21,674 nucleotides of DNA from Planctomycetota bacterium (GCA_030614245.1 JAUWKK010000007.1:1-21674); one strand, 5' to 3'. Positions 6,946 to 15,118 are shown, counted from the stretch's first letter. Notes: generated by a model from the letters alone, not told the origin. Numbers and translations are program-made.

Positions 6946-7707
6946 TCAACGCGATGGCACGTACCTCTCGTATCCGTAGCTGAGGGCTTTGGACTCACCA
7001 GGTTTGACGCTGAACGTCCACGTGATCGTGCCCTTGCGTTCAAGGAGCTTGAGTTGCTTCGTATCCAGCACGATCTTCCCATCGTCCGATGCAGACAACG
7101 GTTTGCCTGGTAATCGCAGTTCCACGACAAGTTCCGCGTGAGTCTTGCCGTAGTTGTGCAGATTCAGTTGGCCGTCTAATGTGACCAGGTCCACAAAGAA
7201 GTTGTGTGCCGGCTGGTGCGCCTTCAGCTTACGATCGACTTCCGTCTCCTTCTGGTCGTGCGCGATGTTGATTGCGGTCGTGACGGGCACTTCCCCCTTG
7301 CCGCCTTTCGGGACGTACTTCAACAGGTCTTCACTCAACGGATTCCCATCGCTGATCGCGATGCACGGGCCGGTTGTCCACGGCGTGTCGGTGCCGTTGT
7401 GCAGCACGAGGAAATGCTCGATCTCGTTGGGCGGCGCCCAGCGGTAGATATGGCCATACTTGATTCGCTTAACGAACAGCGTCACGATGGCCTTCTCGCC
7501 CCGTCGCAGCGTGAGGTCTTTGCGGGTGTAAATGGTGAAATCACTCGCGCCAACTCCTTCCCACTGCGGCAAGTTGCCCGTGGCCTTCTTGAGATCGCGA
7601 CCGCCTGGCTGTACCGGCTGGTCAACAACTCCCGACTGGCTAGCCCGACGATCCCTGGCAACCATGGCTCGGTTCATGATCTGCGTCATCACCTGACGAG
7701 GTACCAT
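6946..7707 (-). CDS. C-terminal half of an exported DUF4139-like protein (split by in-frame TGA)
   Basis: This open frame is in the same phase as the one at 7735-8499 and is separated from it only by one TGA (7737-7735) and nine sense codons. Read through, the two form one protein of about 517 residues. The 253 residues from the first ATG contain a beta-rich region (ASDFTIYTRKDLTLRRGEKAIV, WAPPNEIEHFLVLHNGT, TWTFSVKPGES) and end in LSYGYERYV, as in DUF4139/mucoidy-inhibitor-like proteins, whose C-terminal part has this layout. Function is unknown. Either the gene is a recent pseudogene, the TGA is a sequencing error, or this half is translated from ATG 7707 as a separate chain; GGGGCG upstream is a poor ribosome site. 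Confidence 0.6.
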   Translation of the reverse strand: MVPRQVMTQIMNRAMVARDRRASQSGVVDQPVQPGGRDLKKATGNLPQWEGVGASDFTIYTRKDLTLRRGEKAIVTLFVKRIKYGHIYRWAPPNEIEHFLVLHNGTDTPWTTGPCIAISDGNPLSEDLLKYVPKGGKGEVPVTTAINIAHDQKETEVDRKLKAHQPAHNFFVDLVTLDGQLNLHNYGKTHAELVVELRLPGKPLSASDDGKIVLDTKQLKLLERKGTITWTFSVKPGESKALSYGYERYVPSR

Positions 7708-7734
7708 TTTCGCCCCGATGGTCCGAATGACTTG

Positions 7735-8499
7735 TCACACGGCCACGGGGGTCAGATAGTCGGTGTGCAGGAAATGCGGCACTCCCACGACGAAGTTCAC
7801 GTCGCAATGGACGAAGCTCTCCGCCTCGTTCACCAGCGTGCCGCGCAGTGTCAGCTCCGCCGTGTCGTCATCGCGCAGTCTCCGCGTATACTCTGGAATC
7901 CAGGGTATTCCCTTGCGGAGGTACGCCATTCCGAGGTCGGTTTCGGCCGGCGTCTTGCCGTCGCCTGAGGCTACGTGCTGTCGCAGGGGATTATCGAGAA
8001 CCTGAAGTCTCTTGATGCCTTCCAGCGGCACGGCGAAGCTGTTGCTGTCTGCCTGTAGCACGACGTATTCCGGGCCCACGGAGACCAGTTGCCCCGCGGC
8101 CGTGCGATCTGCCCCTTGATGCCGGTAAGTGAGTTGCAGCTTCAGGAACTTGCACGACTCGAGCCGCGCCCGCTTCGCTTTCACGTCCTTCGGTGCGTCA
8201 ATGCCATCGAATTCCACCACTTCGCCCGGGCCGGTGCCCACGATGTCCACGATTTCGTTCTCTTCGTGCGAGAAGGTGGCCAGCGTGCCGAAAACTGCGG
8301 GCGGCACCGCCTCCGAGACGCACCATCCATCGCGCAGTGCCACCTTGCCGCGCCTCAAGAAGAATCCCAAGCCGTTCTTGAACACCGTTACCGACTTGAC
8401 CCGCGGTTTCCAGAGGTTCCGGTTCTCCTTTTCATCCGCCGTTGCTGTAATAGAAAAGATTGCGGCCGTCATGAGTAAAACAGTTAGTGTACGTTTCAT
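7735..8499 (-). CDS. N-terminal half of an exported DUF4139-like protein
   Basis: The frame starts with a Sec signal peptide (MKRTLTVLLMTAAIF..., likely cut near residue 21) and continues with VKSVTVFKNGLGFFLRRG, the opening of DUF4139-like proteins, through a beta-rich domain to NFVVGVPHFLHTDYLTPVAV, where TGA stops it. The start is supported by AAGGAG about 9 bp upstream. Its ATG overlaps the stop of a 43-codon scar ORF (ATGA). It is the third gene of an operon after the VIT-VWA and VWA genes, so an envelope or periplasmic role with those proteins is likely. The precise function is not known. The last residues before the stop continue smoothly into the downstream frame, so the intact protein would be about twice as long. 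Confidence 0.65.
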   Translation of the reverse strand: MKRTLTVLLMTAAIFSITATADEKENRNLWKPRVKSVTVFKNGLGFFLRRGKVALRDGWCVSEAVPPAVFGTLATFSHEENEIVDIVGTGPGEVVEFDGIDAPKDVKAKRARLESCKFLKLQLTYRHQGADRTAAGQLVSVGPEYVVLQADSNSFAVPLEGIKRLQVLDNPLRQHVASGDGKTPAETDLGMAYLRKGIPWIPEYTRRLRDDDTAELTLRGTLVNEAESFVHCDVNFVVGVPHFLHTDYLTPVAV

Positions 8500-8627
8500 C
8501 TTTCATGTCTCCTTTGTTCATTCAATTGGTTGCACTTTCGACCAGAAAGTTCCGCCCGTCTATTCGCATCAGAATCTCGCCCGAGAGCCGCGTCGTCTTC
8601 GATGATGAGTATTGATCCTCTTGCCAT
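8496..8627 (-). pseudogene. Scar: response-regulator start fused to VIT-VWA gene end
   Basis: Reading from ATG 8627, the first residues MARGSILIIEDDAAL match the start of a response regulator; 17 bases (ATCGAAGACGACGCGGC) are identical to the regulator gene at 6825. After about 8590 the DNA matches instead the 3' end of a VIT-VWA gene in another frame: LSGEILMRIDGRNFLV and TGA (8524-8522), close to LSGEILMRINDENILVK at the end of the gene at 9822. The 43-codon chimeric ORF ends in an ATGA overlap with the next gene. I infer that a deletion removed most of a regulator gene and of a second VIT-VWA gene. Confidence 0.6.
8562..8587. repeat. 26-bp match to the 3' end of the VIT-VWA gene
   Basis: This segment is identical at 25 of 26 positions to 9850-9875, in the same orientation. 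The conserved codons encode SGEILMRI, the C-terminal motif of the VIT-VWA protein. It marks the remnant of a second copy of that gene. Confidence 0.7.
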
Positions 8628-8630
8628 CGG

Positions 8631-9782
8631 CTATTCCGACCCACCCGGCGGCGAGGCGTACTTGAAGTTCTTCTTGACAGCCTGAGAGCGGATGGCCTTT
8701 ACTATGGCGGCGTCGAGGGTGTCTTCGCCGGTCTCGACGCGCTTCTTCATCTCTGCGGCCACGTACTTCTTGCGGGCGTCGTTCAGTTCCTTGATGCTCT
8801 GCTGTATCTGTGCGCGCTGTTTGGTCTGTGTCTCCACATAGGCCTTACGCTGTTCGGCGTTCATCTTGCGCATATTCTCGGGCAGGTCCTTGTCTTTCAG
8901 CTCGTCGAGCTTGACTTTTCCCTCCCGTGCGGCATCTACAAGGTCCCACGCGTCATTGCGGTATTGTGCAGAAGCCTTGGCGACCTGCCTCTGGACGTTG
9001 CTGCCTTTAGATACGGAACCGGCGTTTGAATCCTGCGCTATTTGATTTGCCGCGCCGGCCTTGCCCATTGCGCCGTAGGGGATGTATGTCTTGTTCATCT
9101 CCTCGCCGAGCCGGGCGATCTCCTTGTCCTGAGGCGCTTCAATATGGACGACTTTGCGGTTCTGGTCAATATTCATGTAGCTGCCATCGGCGAGCATGGC
9201 GCCGTCTTTCCATTTGCCGCTTACCCCTTGGTCGTAGCCGCCGCAATGGATGGTGTTGACGACGATGCTCTTCGCCACGGCTGCCGGACAGGCCTTCCGG
9301 TAATCGATGTCGCCCTGGGTGAACGGCTCGTTGCCGGCGATGTAGATGGCCTTGAAGTCGTCGTTAGAGCGGCTCCAGGCGAGGCCTTCCGTGGCGGCCT
9401 TGATGACCTTGCCGCAATACTCCTGACCGCCGTTTGTTGTCAAGGCGAACAGTTCCTCAGACACCTTGTCGAGGTCTGTAGTCAGCGGAAGAATCATCCT
9501 CAGGTAGCCTTCGCTTGCCGGGATGGAGCTCTTGCCGTATTCGTATAGTGCCACGTGAAGTTCGGGGACTTTGCCGTTCCTTTTCATTGTGACGAACTCG
9601 TTGACGATTGTCCATAGCTGCTCTTTAGCCTGGCCGATGAGGCCGCGCATGCTGCCGCTCGTATCGAGCAGGATGGCAATCTGGATCAGCGGCGGCTTCT
9701 CCTCGCCCGCCCTTGCGACTTTCACGGCAGTAGATGCGGTCATTACAATACACAAACCAGTCGTTATCATCATTCTCTTCAT
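8631..9782 (-). CDS. Secreted VWA-domain protein
   Basis: The 383-residue protein has a signal peptide (residues 1-25, ending VARA) and a von Willebrand A domain at about 30-235 with the metal-ion site DTSGS (40-44), so it probably binds a divalent ion and a protein ligand outside the cytoplasm. The VWA core includes HVALYEYGKS and AIYIAGNEPF. The second half (about 255-365) is highly charged, rich in Lys, Glu and Gln, and probably helical (MRKMNAEQRKAYVETQTKQR), which suggests a coiled coil. ATG 9782 is preceded by AAAGGAG at 8 bp spacing. The gene starts 39 bp after the VIT-VWA stop and is presumably in the same operon. The specific target is unknown. Confidence 0.85.
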   Translation of the reverse strand: MKRMMITTGLCIVMTASTAVKVARAGEEKPPLIQIAILLDTSGSMRGLIGQAKEQLWTIVNEFVTMKRNGKVPELHVALYEYGKSSIPASEGYLRMILPLTTDLDKVSEELFALTTNGGQEYCGKVIKAATEGLAWSRSNDDFKAIYIAGNEPFTQGDIDYRKACPAAVAKSIVVNTIHCGGYDQGVSGKWKDGAMLADGSYMNIDQNRKVVHIEAPQDKEIARLGEEMNKTYIPYGAMGKAGAANQIAQDSNAGSVSKGSNVQRQVAKASAQYRNDAWDLVDAAREGKVKLDELKDKDLPENMRKMNAEQRKAYVETQTKQRAQIQQSIKELNDARKKYVAAEMKKRVETGEDTLDAAIVKAIRSQAVKKNFKYASPPGGSE

Positions 9783-9821
9783 CGCAATATCTCCTTTTGT
9801 TGTGTTTTCCGCTCATCCCGG

Positions 9822-12098
9822 TCACTTGACAAGGATATTCTCGTCGTTGATTCGCATAAGAATCTCGCCCGAGAGCGAGAGCGTGCCCTGGCGGTTCTTC
9901 TTGATGAGTTCATCCATCAGCTTCATGTATTCGGATGATCCGAACGCGATTGTGCGGTCGGGCTTGATGGCCGACTTGCTGTTGACGACCTGCGAGTCTA
10001 TCCAGCGATTGCCCCGCTGGAAGAACGCGCGGTCGTTGATTTGCTGGACGCGCGATACCTGCACGCGGTTCATGTTCCTGTCGTAGTAGGCGTTGTGGCG
10101 ATTGGCGAAGGTCTGTTGCAACTGCACGTTGTTGTTGAGCGCCTGGTTGACGCCGCCGATCTTTGAGCGATCCCGCTGCCCGCGAAAGTAGAGACGGTTG
10201 TTGGCAACGAAGTTGTTGGAGGCGGTATCGCTGAGGTCAGTGCCTTCTCTCGCCAGGAAGGCGGTGTATTCGGTGAGGATGCCGAACTCGGTCGAGAGTC
10301 TGACGATCTCGTCGACGAGTTCCTGCATCTTCGGGTCGGTCATAATTGTGGCTGCGATGGCCGATGGATTGTCGCCTTCGGCGGCTCCGGCCTGGCGGAT
10401 TTCGTCGATGAGGAATGCGATCTTGCGACTGGCCCAGAGCCTGGGGACGAAACTGTTCTTCGTCGTCGCACCGTCCAGTTTGAACTCGAACCGGAACGTC
10501 CGAGGCTTGCCGCGATAGTCGCCTTGCAGCCTGAGCAGCAGCGGCTTGTCGCTCTTGTATTTGCCGAAAACCACCAGCCTATCGCCCTCGAAGACGTCGG
10601 GCAGCTCTATCGGCATCAGGTCCGATACGCGGTCCGTGACGACTTCGCCCTTTTCGTTCAAAGTTGCGAGCTTCGGCTCGGAGAGGACGGGCCCGGTCAG
10701 CCTGCGATAGACCTGCGAGACCTTGACCTCGACGTCCTCCTTCGGCTGGAGGAACGTGCTGACCGCGCGGCTTTTGCGAGCGATGTGGGTGAGCAGCGGC
10801 GCGTTGACGTCGTAGCCGACGCCGAACGTGAAGATGCGGCGCTTGTGAGCGTTCGCCTTCATCGCGGCTCTGCGAATGGCGACCTCGCTGCGGACGCCGA
10901 CCGTCGGCAGGCCGTCGGTCAGGAACAGCACGATCGGCAGCATTCCGTCAGTCGGCTTCTGGCGCAGCGCCTCTATCAGGGCGGCGTGCAGGTTGGTGCC
11001 GCCGCCGGAGCTCAATTGCCGGATGTAGTGCCTGGCCTTCTCGATGCTATCCTTGTCCTTGATAACAGGCTTGGATGCGAAGCTGGAGATTGTGCTGGCG
11101 TAGTCGATGATATTGAACGCCTCGCCGTCGAAGAGGCCGTTGACGACCTGTAGCGCGGCGGCGCGCGCCTGCTGGATCTTCTCGCCGTTCATCGAGCCGG
11201 AGCGGTCGATCACTATCGTCAACTCGCGTTTGACTGCCGGCTCTGCGGCGTCGTTCTTCTCTGCCGGCGGCACGGCGGCCAGCAGCATGAAATAGCCGCC
11301 GCCGGCCTTCGGATCGGGATACGCCATCAGCGTTGCGGCCACCGCCTCGGCTTTTGTAAGATAGGAAAGCTGGAACGACCCGGGTTCCCTCACGGCATTC
11401 TTCGTGACGTTCACAATCACCGAATTCGGATTGACCCGCGTGGCCTTCGTCTCGTGGCTGGGCGAATACGTGGTCGTCACGCCGTGCTTCGACCTGATCG
11501 TCACCTTGATGTTCCAAGGGATGTTGTAGCTGACCGCCTCGGTTCGCGGCAGAATGTAATCGATCCGCTGGCCGTCGGCGTGGAGCAGGTTCTCGTATGT
11601 CAGGCGGACTCTCTGCGTGCCGCCGGCATCGACGGGGAAGACGCTCGAGCGGATCACGTTGTATCCCGCGAACTCGAGCAGCGCGGGGTCTTTCACCTTG
11701 GCGACGATCTCGTTGTAGATCTTGCGGGCTTCGTCCTTCGGCAGGAGCACGGCGGTCGGCTCCTTTGCGGCTCCCTGGAAAGAGAATCCTCGCACCGCGG
11801 CACCGTCGGGCACCGGCACGAGCAGTTCGGCTTCGAGCCGCCGCCGGCTGGGGTTCCTGAGGCTGATATCCATCGTCGTTGCAGCCACCTGTTCGAGTAT
11901 GGCGACACCGACGTCCACCTGTGTGATCTGCACTGCTGTCTTCTCGCGGATGGCGAACGCCCGCGTCTGCGGCACGACGACGTTCGACGATAACGCCCGA
12001 CGCGAATGCAGATGATGCGGAACGGCCGCATGAACCGCACAGGACGCAACCATCGCCAGCAGACAGCCCGTCAACCAAATCCTTCTCAACTCGATCAT
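9822..12098 (-). CDS. Exported VIT domain plus VWA domain protein
   Basis: The frame is open far upstream, but the start is ATG 12098, with AAAGGAG 7 bp upstream and a signal peptide (MIELRRIWLTGCLLAMVASCAVHA). The 758-residue protein has a VIT domain at about 55-175 (typical VLLPKDEARKIYNEIVAK and RVRLTYENLL), a VWA domain at about 292-460 with the metal site DRSGS (298-302), and TDGLPTVG later in that domain. A C-terminal region rich in Asn, Gln and Arg follows, ending LSGEILMRINDENILVK. The layout is that of marine proteobacterial sortase target-like and inter-alpha-trypsin inhibitor-like proteins, but no sortase-type tail or transmembrane anchor is seen. It probably acts in the periplasm or outside the cell in metal-dependent protein binding. 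It is the first gene of an operon with the next VWA protein. Confidence 0.88.
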   Translation of the reverse strand: MIELRRIWLTGCLLAMVASCAVHAAVPHHLHSRRALSSNVVVPQTRAFAIREKTAVQITQVDVGVAILEQVAATTMDISLRNPSRRRLEAELLVPVPDGAAVRGFSFQGAAKEPTAVLLPKDEARKIYNEIVAKVKDPALLEFAGYNVIRSSVFPVDAGGTQRVRLTYENLLHADGQRIDYILPRTEAVSYNIPWNIKVTIRSKHGVTTTYSPSHETKATRVNPNSVIVNVTKNAVREPGSFQLSYLTKAEAVAATLMAYPDPKAGGGYFMLLAAVPPAEKNDAAEPAVKRELTIVIDRSGSMNGEKIQQARAAALQVVNGLFDGEAFNIIDYASTISSFASKPVIKDKDSIEKARHYIRQLSSGGGTNLHAALIEALRQKPTDGMLPIVLFLTDGLPTVGVRSEVAIRRAAMKANAHKRRIFTFGVGYDVNAPLLTHIARKSRAVSTFLQPKEDVEVKVSQVYRRLTGPVLSEPKLATLNEKGEVVTDRVSDLMPIELPDVFEGDRLVVFGKYKSDKPLLLRLQGDYRGKPRTFRFEFKLDGATTKNSFVPRLWASRKIAFLIDEIRQAGAAEGDNPSAIAATIMTDPKMQELVDEIVRLSTEFGILTEYTAFLAREGTDLSDTASNNFVANNRLYFRGQRDRSKIGGVNQALNNNVQLQQTFANRHNAYYDRNMNRVQVSRVQQINDRAFFQRGNRWIDSQVVNSKSAIKPDRTIAFGSSEYMKLMDELIKKNRQGTLSLSGEILMRINDENILVK

Positions 12099-12147
12099 GA
12101 CACATCTCCTTTCACAAAAAAAACGAGACCGGTTCCCTCTGCACAAT

Positions 12148-12180
12148 AGTATACGCGCTGAACGGTCGGTTGTTTGTAAA
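12148..12180 (-). promoter_or_regulatory. Possible promoter of the VIT-VWA operon
   Basis: TATACT (12153-12148 on the minus strand) lies 50 bp before the ATG of the VIT-VWA gene. The best -35 candidate, TTTACA (12180-12175), is 21 bp away, which is too far for a standard promoter, so only the -10 is persuasive. A run of eight T separates it from the Shine-Dalgarno. Confidence 0.3.
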
Positions 12181-12252
12181 GGGTTTGTAACAATAGGGGG
12201 GGTCGCAGCGGAAGGATAGCGAGCAAACTTACGCGCGAAGCGGGCGGGACGG

Positions 12253-12287
12253 AGGGCTGTAGCCCCGCCGTAGGGCTGTAGCCCCGC
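12253..12287. repeat. Tandem pair of a 16-bp hairpin repeat
   Basis: AGGGCTGTAGCCCCGC occurs at 12253-12268 and 12272-12287, exactly identical, 19 bp apart. Each copy has inverted arms GGGCT and AGCCC around GT. Adjacent sequence (CAGGCGTTGCTTCGCTCCTC, from 12290) looks like degenerate interspersed repeat DNA. The rest of the 12099-12537 gap holds the two divergent promoters and no gene that I can support. Confidence 0.7.
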
Positions 12288-12409
12288 ATCAGGCGTTGCT
12301 TCGCTCCTCAGAACGACAAAAAGTAGCGTTGCGGGCCTGAGCACCGCGCCTGCCCGCACTGCGTGAGCTGCTGTACACAAAAAAATACACAATAAACGCT
12401 CGGCATAAT

Positions 12410-12438
12410 TTGAACTGACGCCCCTAAGACTATATGAT
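12410..12438 (+). promoter_or_regulatory. Promoter of the Rid/chorismatase-like gene
   Basis: TTGAAC (12410-12415) and TATGAT (12433-12438) are spaced by 17 bp, about 100 bp before the ATG at 12538. It is nearly the same combination as the dxr promoter at 13806-13834. Confidence 0.55.
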
Positions 12439-12537
12439 AGATAGATGGTCTGTGGCGAACACAGGCAAAGAGAGCAGTGAAAGGATCGGAACCTTGGGCC
12501 AGTGATAAAACGGCCGGGAACTATTTCGAGGGAAACA

Positions 12538-13656
12538 ATGCAATTTGACGTTCGAGCGCTCGAAGCGGGAAACACAAGGGAGATTTACGTTACCGCCGGT
12601 TCCAGAGATTACGCCCCGGCTCAGCAGCAGGCCGAGGAGATGTATAGCCGCGTCGTTGACGTAGTGCGCTCGGCAAACGCCCGCATCATGTGCGAGCGCA
12701 TCTTCGCCACACAGGACGCCATCGGCCTGGCCCTCCCCATCCGGCGTAAGATATACGGCGACTTGGACGACGGCTTCGAGCCCGTCTGCCTTACCGTGCC
12801 GAAAGGTGTTACCGGAGAGATATCCGGCGTCCAGGTTCACGCCGTCGTCTCGGAGAATGCGCCCGAGCTGCTTCGGGTCGGCGGTTCCATCCGTGGGCGT
12901 ACGCTCGAGATCGACGGCTACAAGTTCGTGATGCTTGCCGGCCTGACAGCCGCCGATGCGGGCTCGGCACCCGACCAGGCGTGGACGATGTTCAAGAGTG
13001 CGGAAGCTGCCCTCAAGCACATCGGGGCCGACATGTTCTCCGTAGCTCGCACGTGGCTGTGGCTCGGCAATATCCTGGACTGGTATGACCAATTCAACGA
13101 GGTTCGTACTACGTTCTTCACCGAATGCGGCCTGCTCAACGGCAACCCGGCGCACGGCAGGATGCCCGCGAGCACCGGCATCGGCGTTATGCCCGCGTCC
13201 GAGCCTGTCTGCGCGCTCGATGCTTTCGCCGTGGCCGGAAGGCCCGACGCGATCCGGTTCTTCACGCAAACCGGCAAACAGGACTCCGCCTTCAAATACG
13301 GCTCGGCTTTCTCGAGAGCGGCACGGTCTGTTTCGCCTGCCGGGGAAACCGTCTTCGTCTCAGGCACGGCATCGATCGCTCCCAGCGGCGATACCATACA
13401 CGTCGATGATATCCCCGGGCAGATCGAGGAGACCTTCAGGTGCGTCCGCTCCGTCATCAAGCAGACCGAATGCTCCGAAGACGAGGTCGTTCAGTCGATC
13501 ATCTACTGCAAGACGCCCGAGGTGGAGGAAGTATTCCGGGAGATGTACGGCGACCTCGAGTGGCCGCACCTGATAATGATCTCAGACGTCTGCCGCGAGG
13601 ATCTCCTGTTCGAGATCGAAGCCACTGCCGCTGTCGGCGCGAAGAAGATATGTTGA
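12538..13656 (+). CDS. Two-domain Rid-superfamily protein, FkbO/Hyg5 chorismatase-like
   Basis: I choose ATG 12538 (GAGGG 5-9 bp upstream) over the in-frame GTG at 12502, giving 372 residues. The C-terminal part (about 245-372) is a YjgF/RidA domain: ETVFVSGTASIAPSGDT, DIPGQIEETFRCVRSVI and the final CREDLLFEIEATA with the conserved Arg and Glu. The N-terminal half resembles the first domain of FkbO/Hyg5-type chorismatases, with TWLWLGNILDWYDQFNEVR and PASTGIGV. Those enzymes hydrolyse chorismate to hydroxybenzoates or dihydroxycyclohexadiene carboxylate; many relatives of unknown activity exist. The gene has its own promoter and is followed by a 249-bp gap before dxr. A chorismate or other enol/imine substrate is an inference from family likeness. 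Confidence 0.75.
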   Translation: MQFDVRALEAGNTREIYVTAGSRDYAPAQQQAEEMYSRVVDVVRSANARIMCERIFATQDAIGLALPIRRKIYGDLDDGFEPVCLTVPKGVTGEISGVQVHAVVSENAPELLRVGGSIRGRTLEIDGYKFVMLAGLTAADAGSAPDQAWTMFKSAEAALKHIGADMFSVARTWLWLGNILDWYDQFNEVRTTFFTECGLLNGNPAHGRMPASTGIGVMPASEPVCALDAFAVAGRPDAIRFFTQTGKQDSAFKYGSAFSRAARSVSPAGETVFVSGTASIAPSGDTIHVDDIPGQIEETFRCVRSVIKQTECSEDEVVQSIIYCKTPEVEEVFREMYGDLEWPHLIMISDVCREDLLFEIEATAAVGAKKIC

Positions 13657-13785
13657 GGCCCGATCGGAAGCAGAGCGTGCATTTGCCTTCACATGGCGAA
13701 CGCCTGCCGCTGTCCGACATTCATCTTAACATATCTCCTGCTTCCCCATCTTCGACTGAAGAACGATAATCCATTCTCGCACCCC

Positions 13786-13802
13786 GCCGTTTGCGGCCTT
13801 TT
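13786..13802 (+). terminator. Weak terminator candidate before dxr
   Basis: GCCG (13786-13789) and CGGC (13794-13797) can pair around TTTG and are followed by CTTTT. The stem is only four base pairs. It lies immediately upstream of the dxr -35 box, where a terminator would be expected. Confidence 0.3.
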
Positions 13803-13805
13803 CGC

Positions 13806-13834
13806 TTGAAAGCCGAACGTGTGCCCGGTATGAT
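13806..13834 (+). promoter_or_regulatory. Promoter of the dxr-rseP run
   Basis: TTGAAA (13806-13811), a 17-bp spacer and TATGAT (13829-13834). The dxr start codon is 72 bp downstream. Both boxes are close to the sigma70 consensus. Confidence 0.6.
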
Positions 13835-13905
13835 TAAATGGCGCTGCTCGTGCGGCGTTTTCTGTGTCTTGGCTGGTCTTTTCTCACTGGTTCCCGAGGA
13901 CATCC

Positions 13906-15072
13906 ATGCCTTCGATAGCTGTGCTGGGATCAACCGGTTCGATAGGCGTGAACGCGCTCAAGGTGATCGACCGCCTCGGGCCGGAGTATCGCGTCGCAGC
14001 CCTTGCGGCCGGCTCCAACTGGTGTGAAATGGCGGAGCAGGCGCGGAAGCTGCGGCCGGAACTGGTCGTCATAGGCGATGAATCCGTCTCTGACGCCCTT
14101 CGAGCCCGGCTTCCGGCGGGGATCGAGGTTGCCGTCGGGGCCGAGGGCCTGGAGCTGGCGGCCTCGCTGCCGGTGGTCGATACCGTCGTGCTCGCGGGGA
14201 CGGGCGCCATCGGCCTGCCGGCGGCTATGGCGGCCGCCCGAAGCGGCAAACGCCTGGCACTGGCGAACAAAGAATCAATGGTGATGGCAGGCAGCCTGCT
14301 CAATAGTATAGTTAAGCAGCATGGTGCCGAGATCATTCCGGTCGACAGCGAGCACAGCGCCGTCTTCCAGGCGATGCACTGCGGGGGCCGGCGCCAAGCA
14401 CGGCGGATCATCATCACGGCGTCGGGCGGGCCGTTCCTCGATACGCCCGTAGAAAAGCTGGCGCTGGTTACACCCGAGCAGGCGTTGAATCATCCGACTT
14501 GGTCGATGGGCCCGAAGATCACCATCGATTCGGCAACGCTGATGAACAAGGCGCTCGAGGTGATCGAGGCCCGATGGCTCTTCGATATAGATGCCGACAG
14601 CATCGAGGTGGTCGTGCACCCGCAGTCGATAGTGCATTCGCTCGTCGAGTTTCGCGACACGTCCGTCGTCGCGCAGATGAGCCTGCCGGATATGCAGCTG
14701 CCGATACAATATGCTTTGACGTATCCCGAACGCATCGAGATGCCGCTGGAGCCGCTGGACCTGTGCAAGGTCGGCTCGCTCACCTTCCGCAGGCCGGACA
14801 CCGAACGTTTCCCGGCCCTCGAGCTGGGCTTCAGAGCGGCCCGTGAAGGCGGCACCTCCGGGGCGATCCTCAATGCTGCTGACGAGATAGCCGTCGAGGC
14901 TTTCATTGACGGACGCATCGGATTCTGTCAAATCGCCGAGATAGTCGAACTAACAATGGACTGCTGCCCCGGGGTTGCCGAACCATGCATTAAGGATCTG
15001 TATAGTGCGGACGCAGCCGCCCGAAAGATAGCTCGCGAAGCCTGCGAGCAATGCATGAAACAATCATTATGA
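13906..15072 (+). CDS. dxr: 1-deoxy-D-xylulose 5-phosphate reductoisomerase
   Basis: The 388-residue enzyme rearranges and reduces DXP to 2-C-methyl-D-erythritol 4-phosphate with NADPH, the first committed step of the MEP isoprenoid pathway, in the cytoplasm. Hallmarks are the NADPH site GSTGSIGVNALKVI near residue 8, LANKESMVMAG, the metal and substrate site PVDSEHSAVFQAM, the flexible-loop region TASGGPF and HPTWSMGPKITIDSATLMNK, followed by EVIEARWLF. Length matches the family. ATG 13906 is chosen because the Rossmann strand starts right after it and GAGGA lies 8 bp upstream; the frame is open 42 bp further. It heads a run with rseP, a common neighbour of dxr. Confidence 0.97.
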   Translation: MPSIAVLGSTGSIGVNALKVIDRLGPEYRVAALAAGSNWCEMAEQARKLRPELVVIGDESVSDALRARLPAGIEVAVGAEGLELAASLPVVDTVVLAGTGAIGLPAAMAAARSGKRLALANKESMVMAGSLLNSIVKQHGAEIIPVDSEHSAVFQAMHCGGRRQARRIIITASGGPFLDTPVEKLALVTPEQALNHPTWSMGPKITIDSATLMNKALEVIEARWLFDIDADSIEVVVHPQSIVHSLVEFRDTSVVAQMSLPDMQLPIQYALTYPERIEMPLEPLDLCKVGSLTFRRPDTERFPALELGFRAAREGGTSGAILNAADEIAVEAFIDGRIGFCQIAEIVELTMDCCPGVAEPCIKDLYSADAAARKIAREACEQCMKQSL

Positions 15073-15091
15073 GAATGAACTGACGGGGTAT

Positions 15092-15118
15092 GCAGGGCGA
15101 TATCCGGATGTACCCTGC
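15092..15118. other. Inverted repeat in the dxr-rseP gap
   Basis: GCAGGG (15092-15097) and CCCTGC (15113-15118) form a 6-bp stem with a 15-nt loop in the 81-bp gap. No T-run follows, so termination is unlikely; it could affect mRNA stability or rseP expression. Confidence 0.3.

Noticed and set aside
7735..7737. TGA as a selenocysteine codon
   Set aside because: The family has no known selenocysteine, the context is not a redox motif and I see no convincing SECIS-like hairpin right after it; a nonsense change is simpler.
12434..12447. GATA-type microrepeat (ATGATAGATAGATG)
   Set aside because: Only about three imperfect units and overlapping the promoter; too short to be a meaningful phase-variable repeat.
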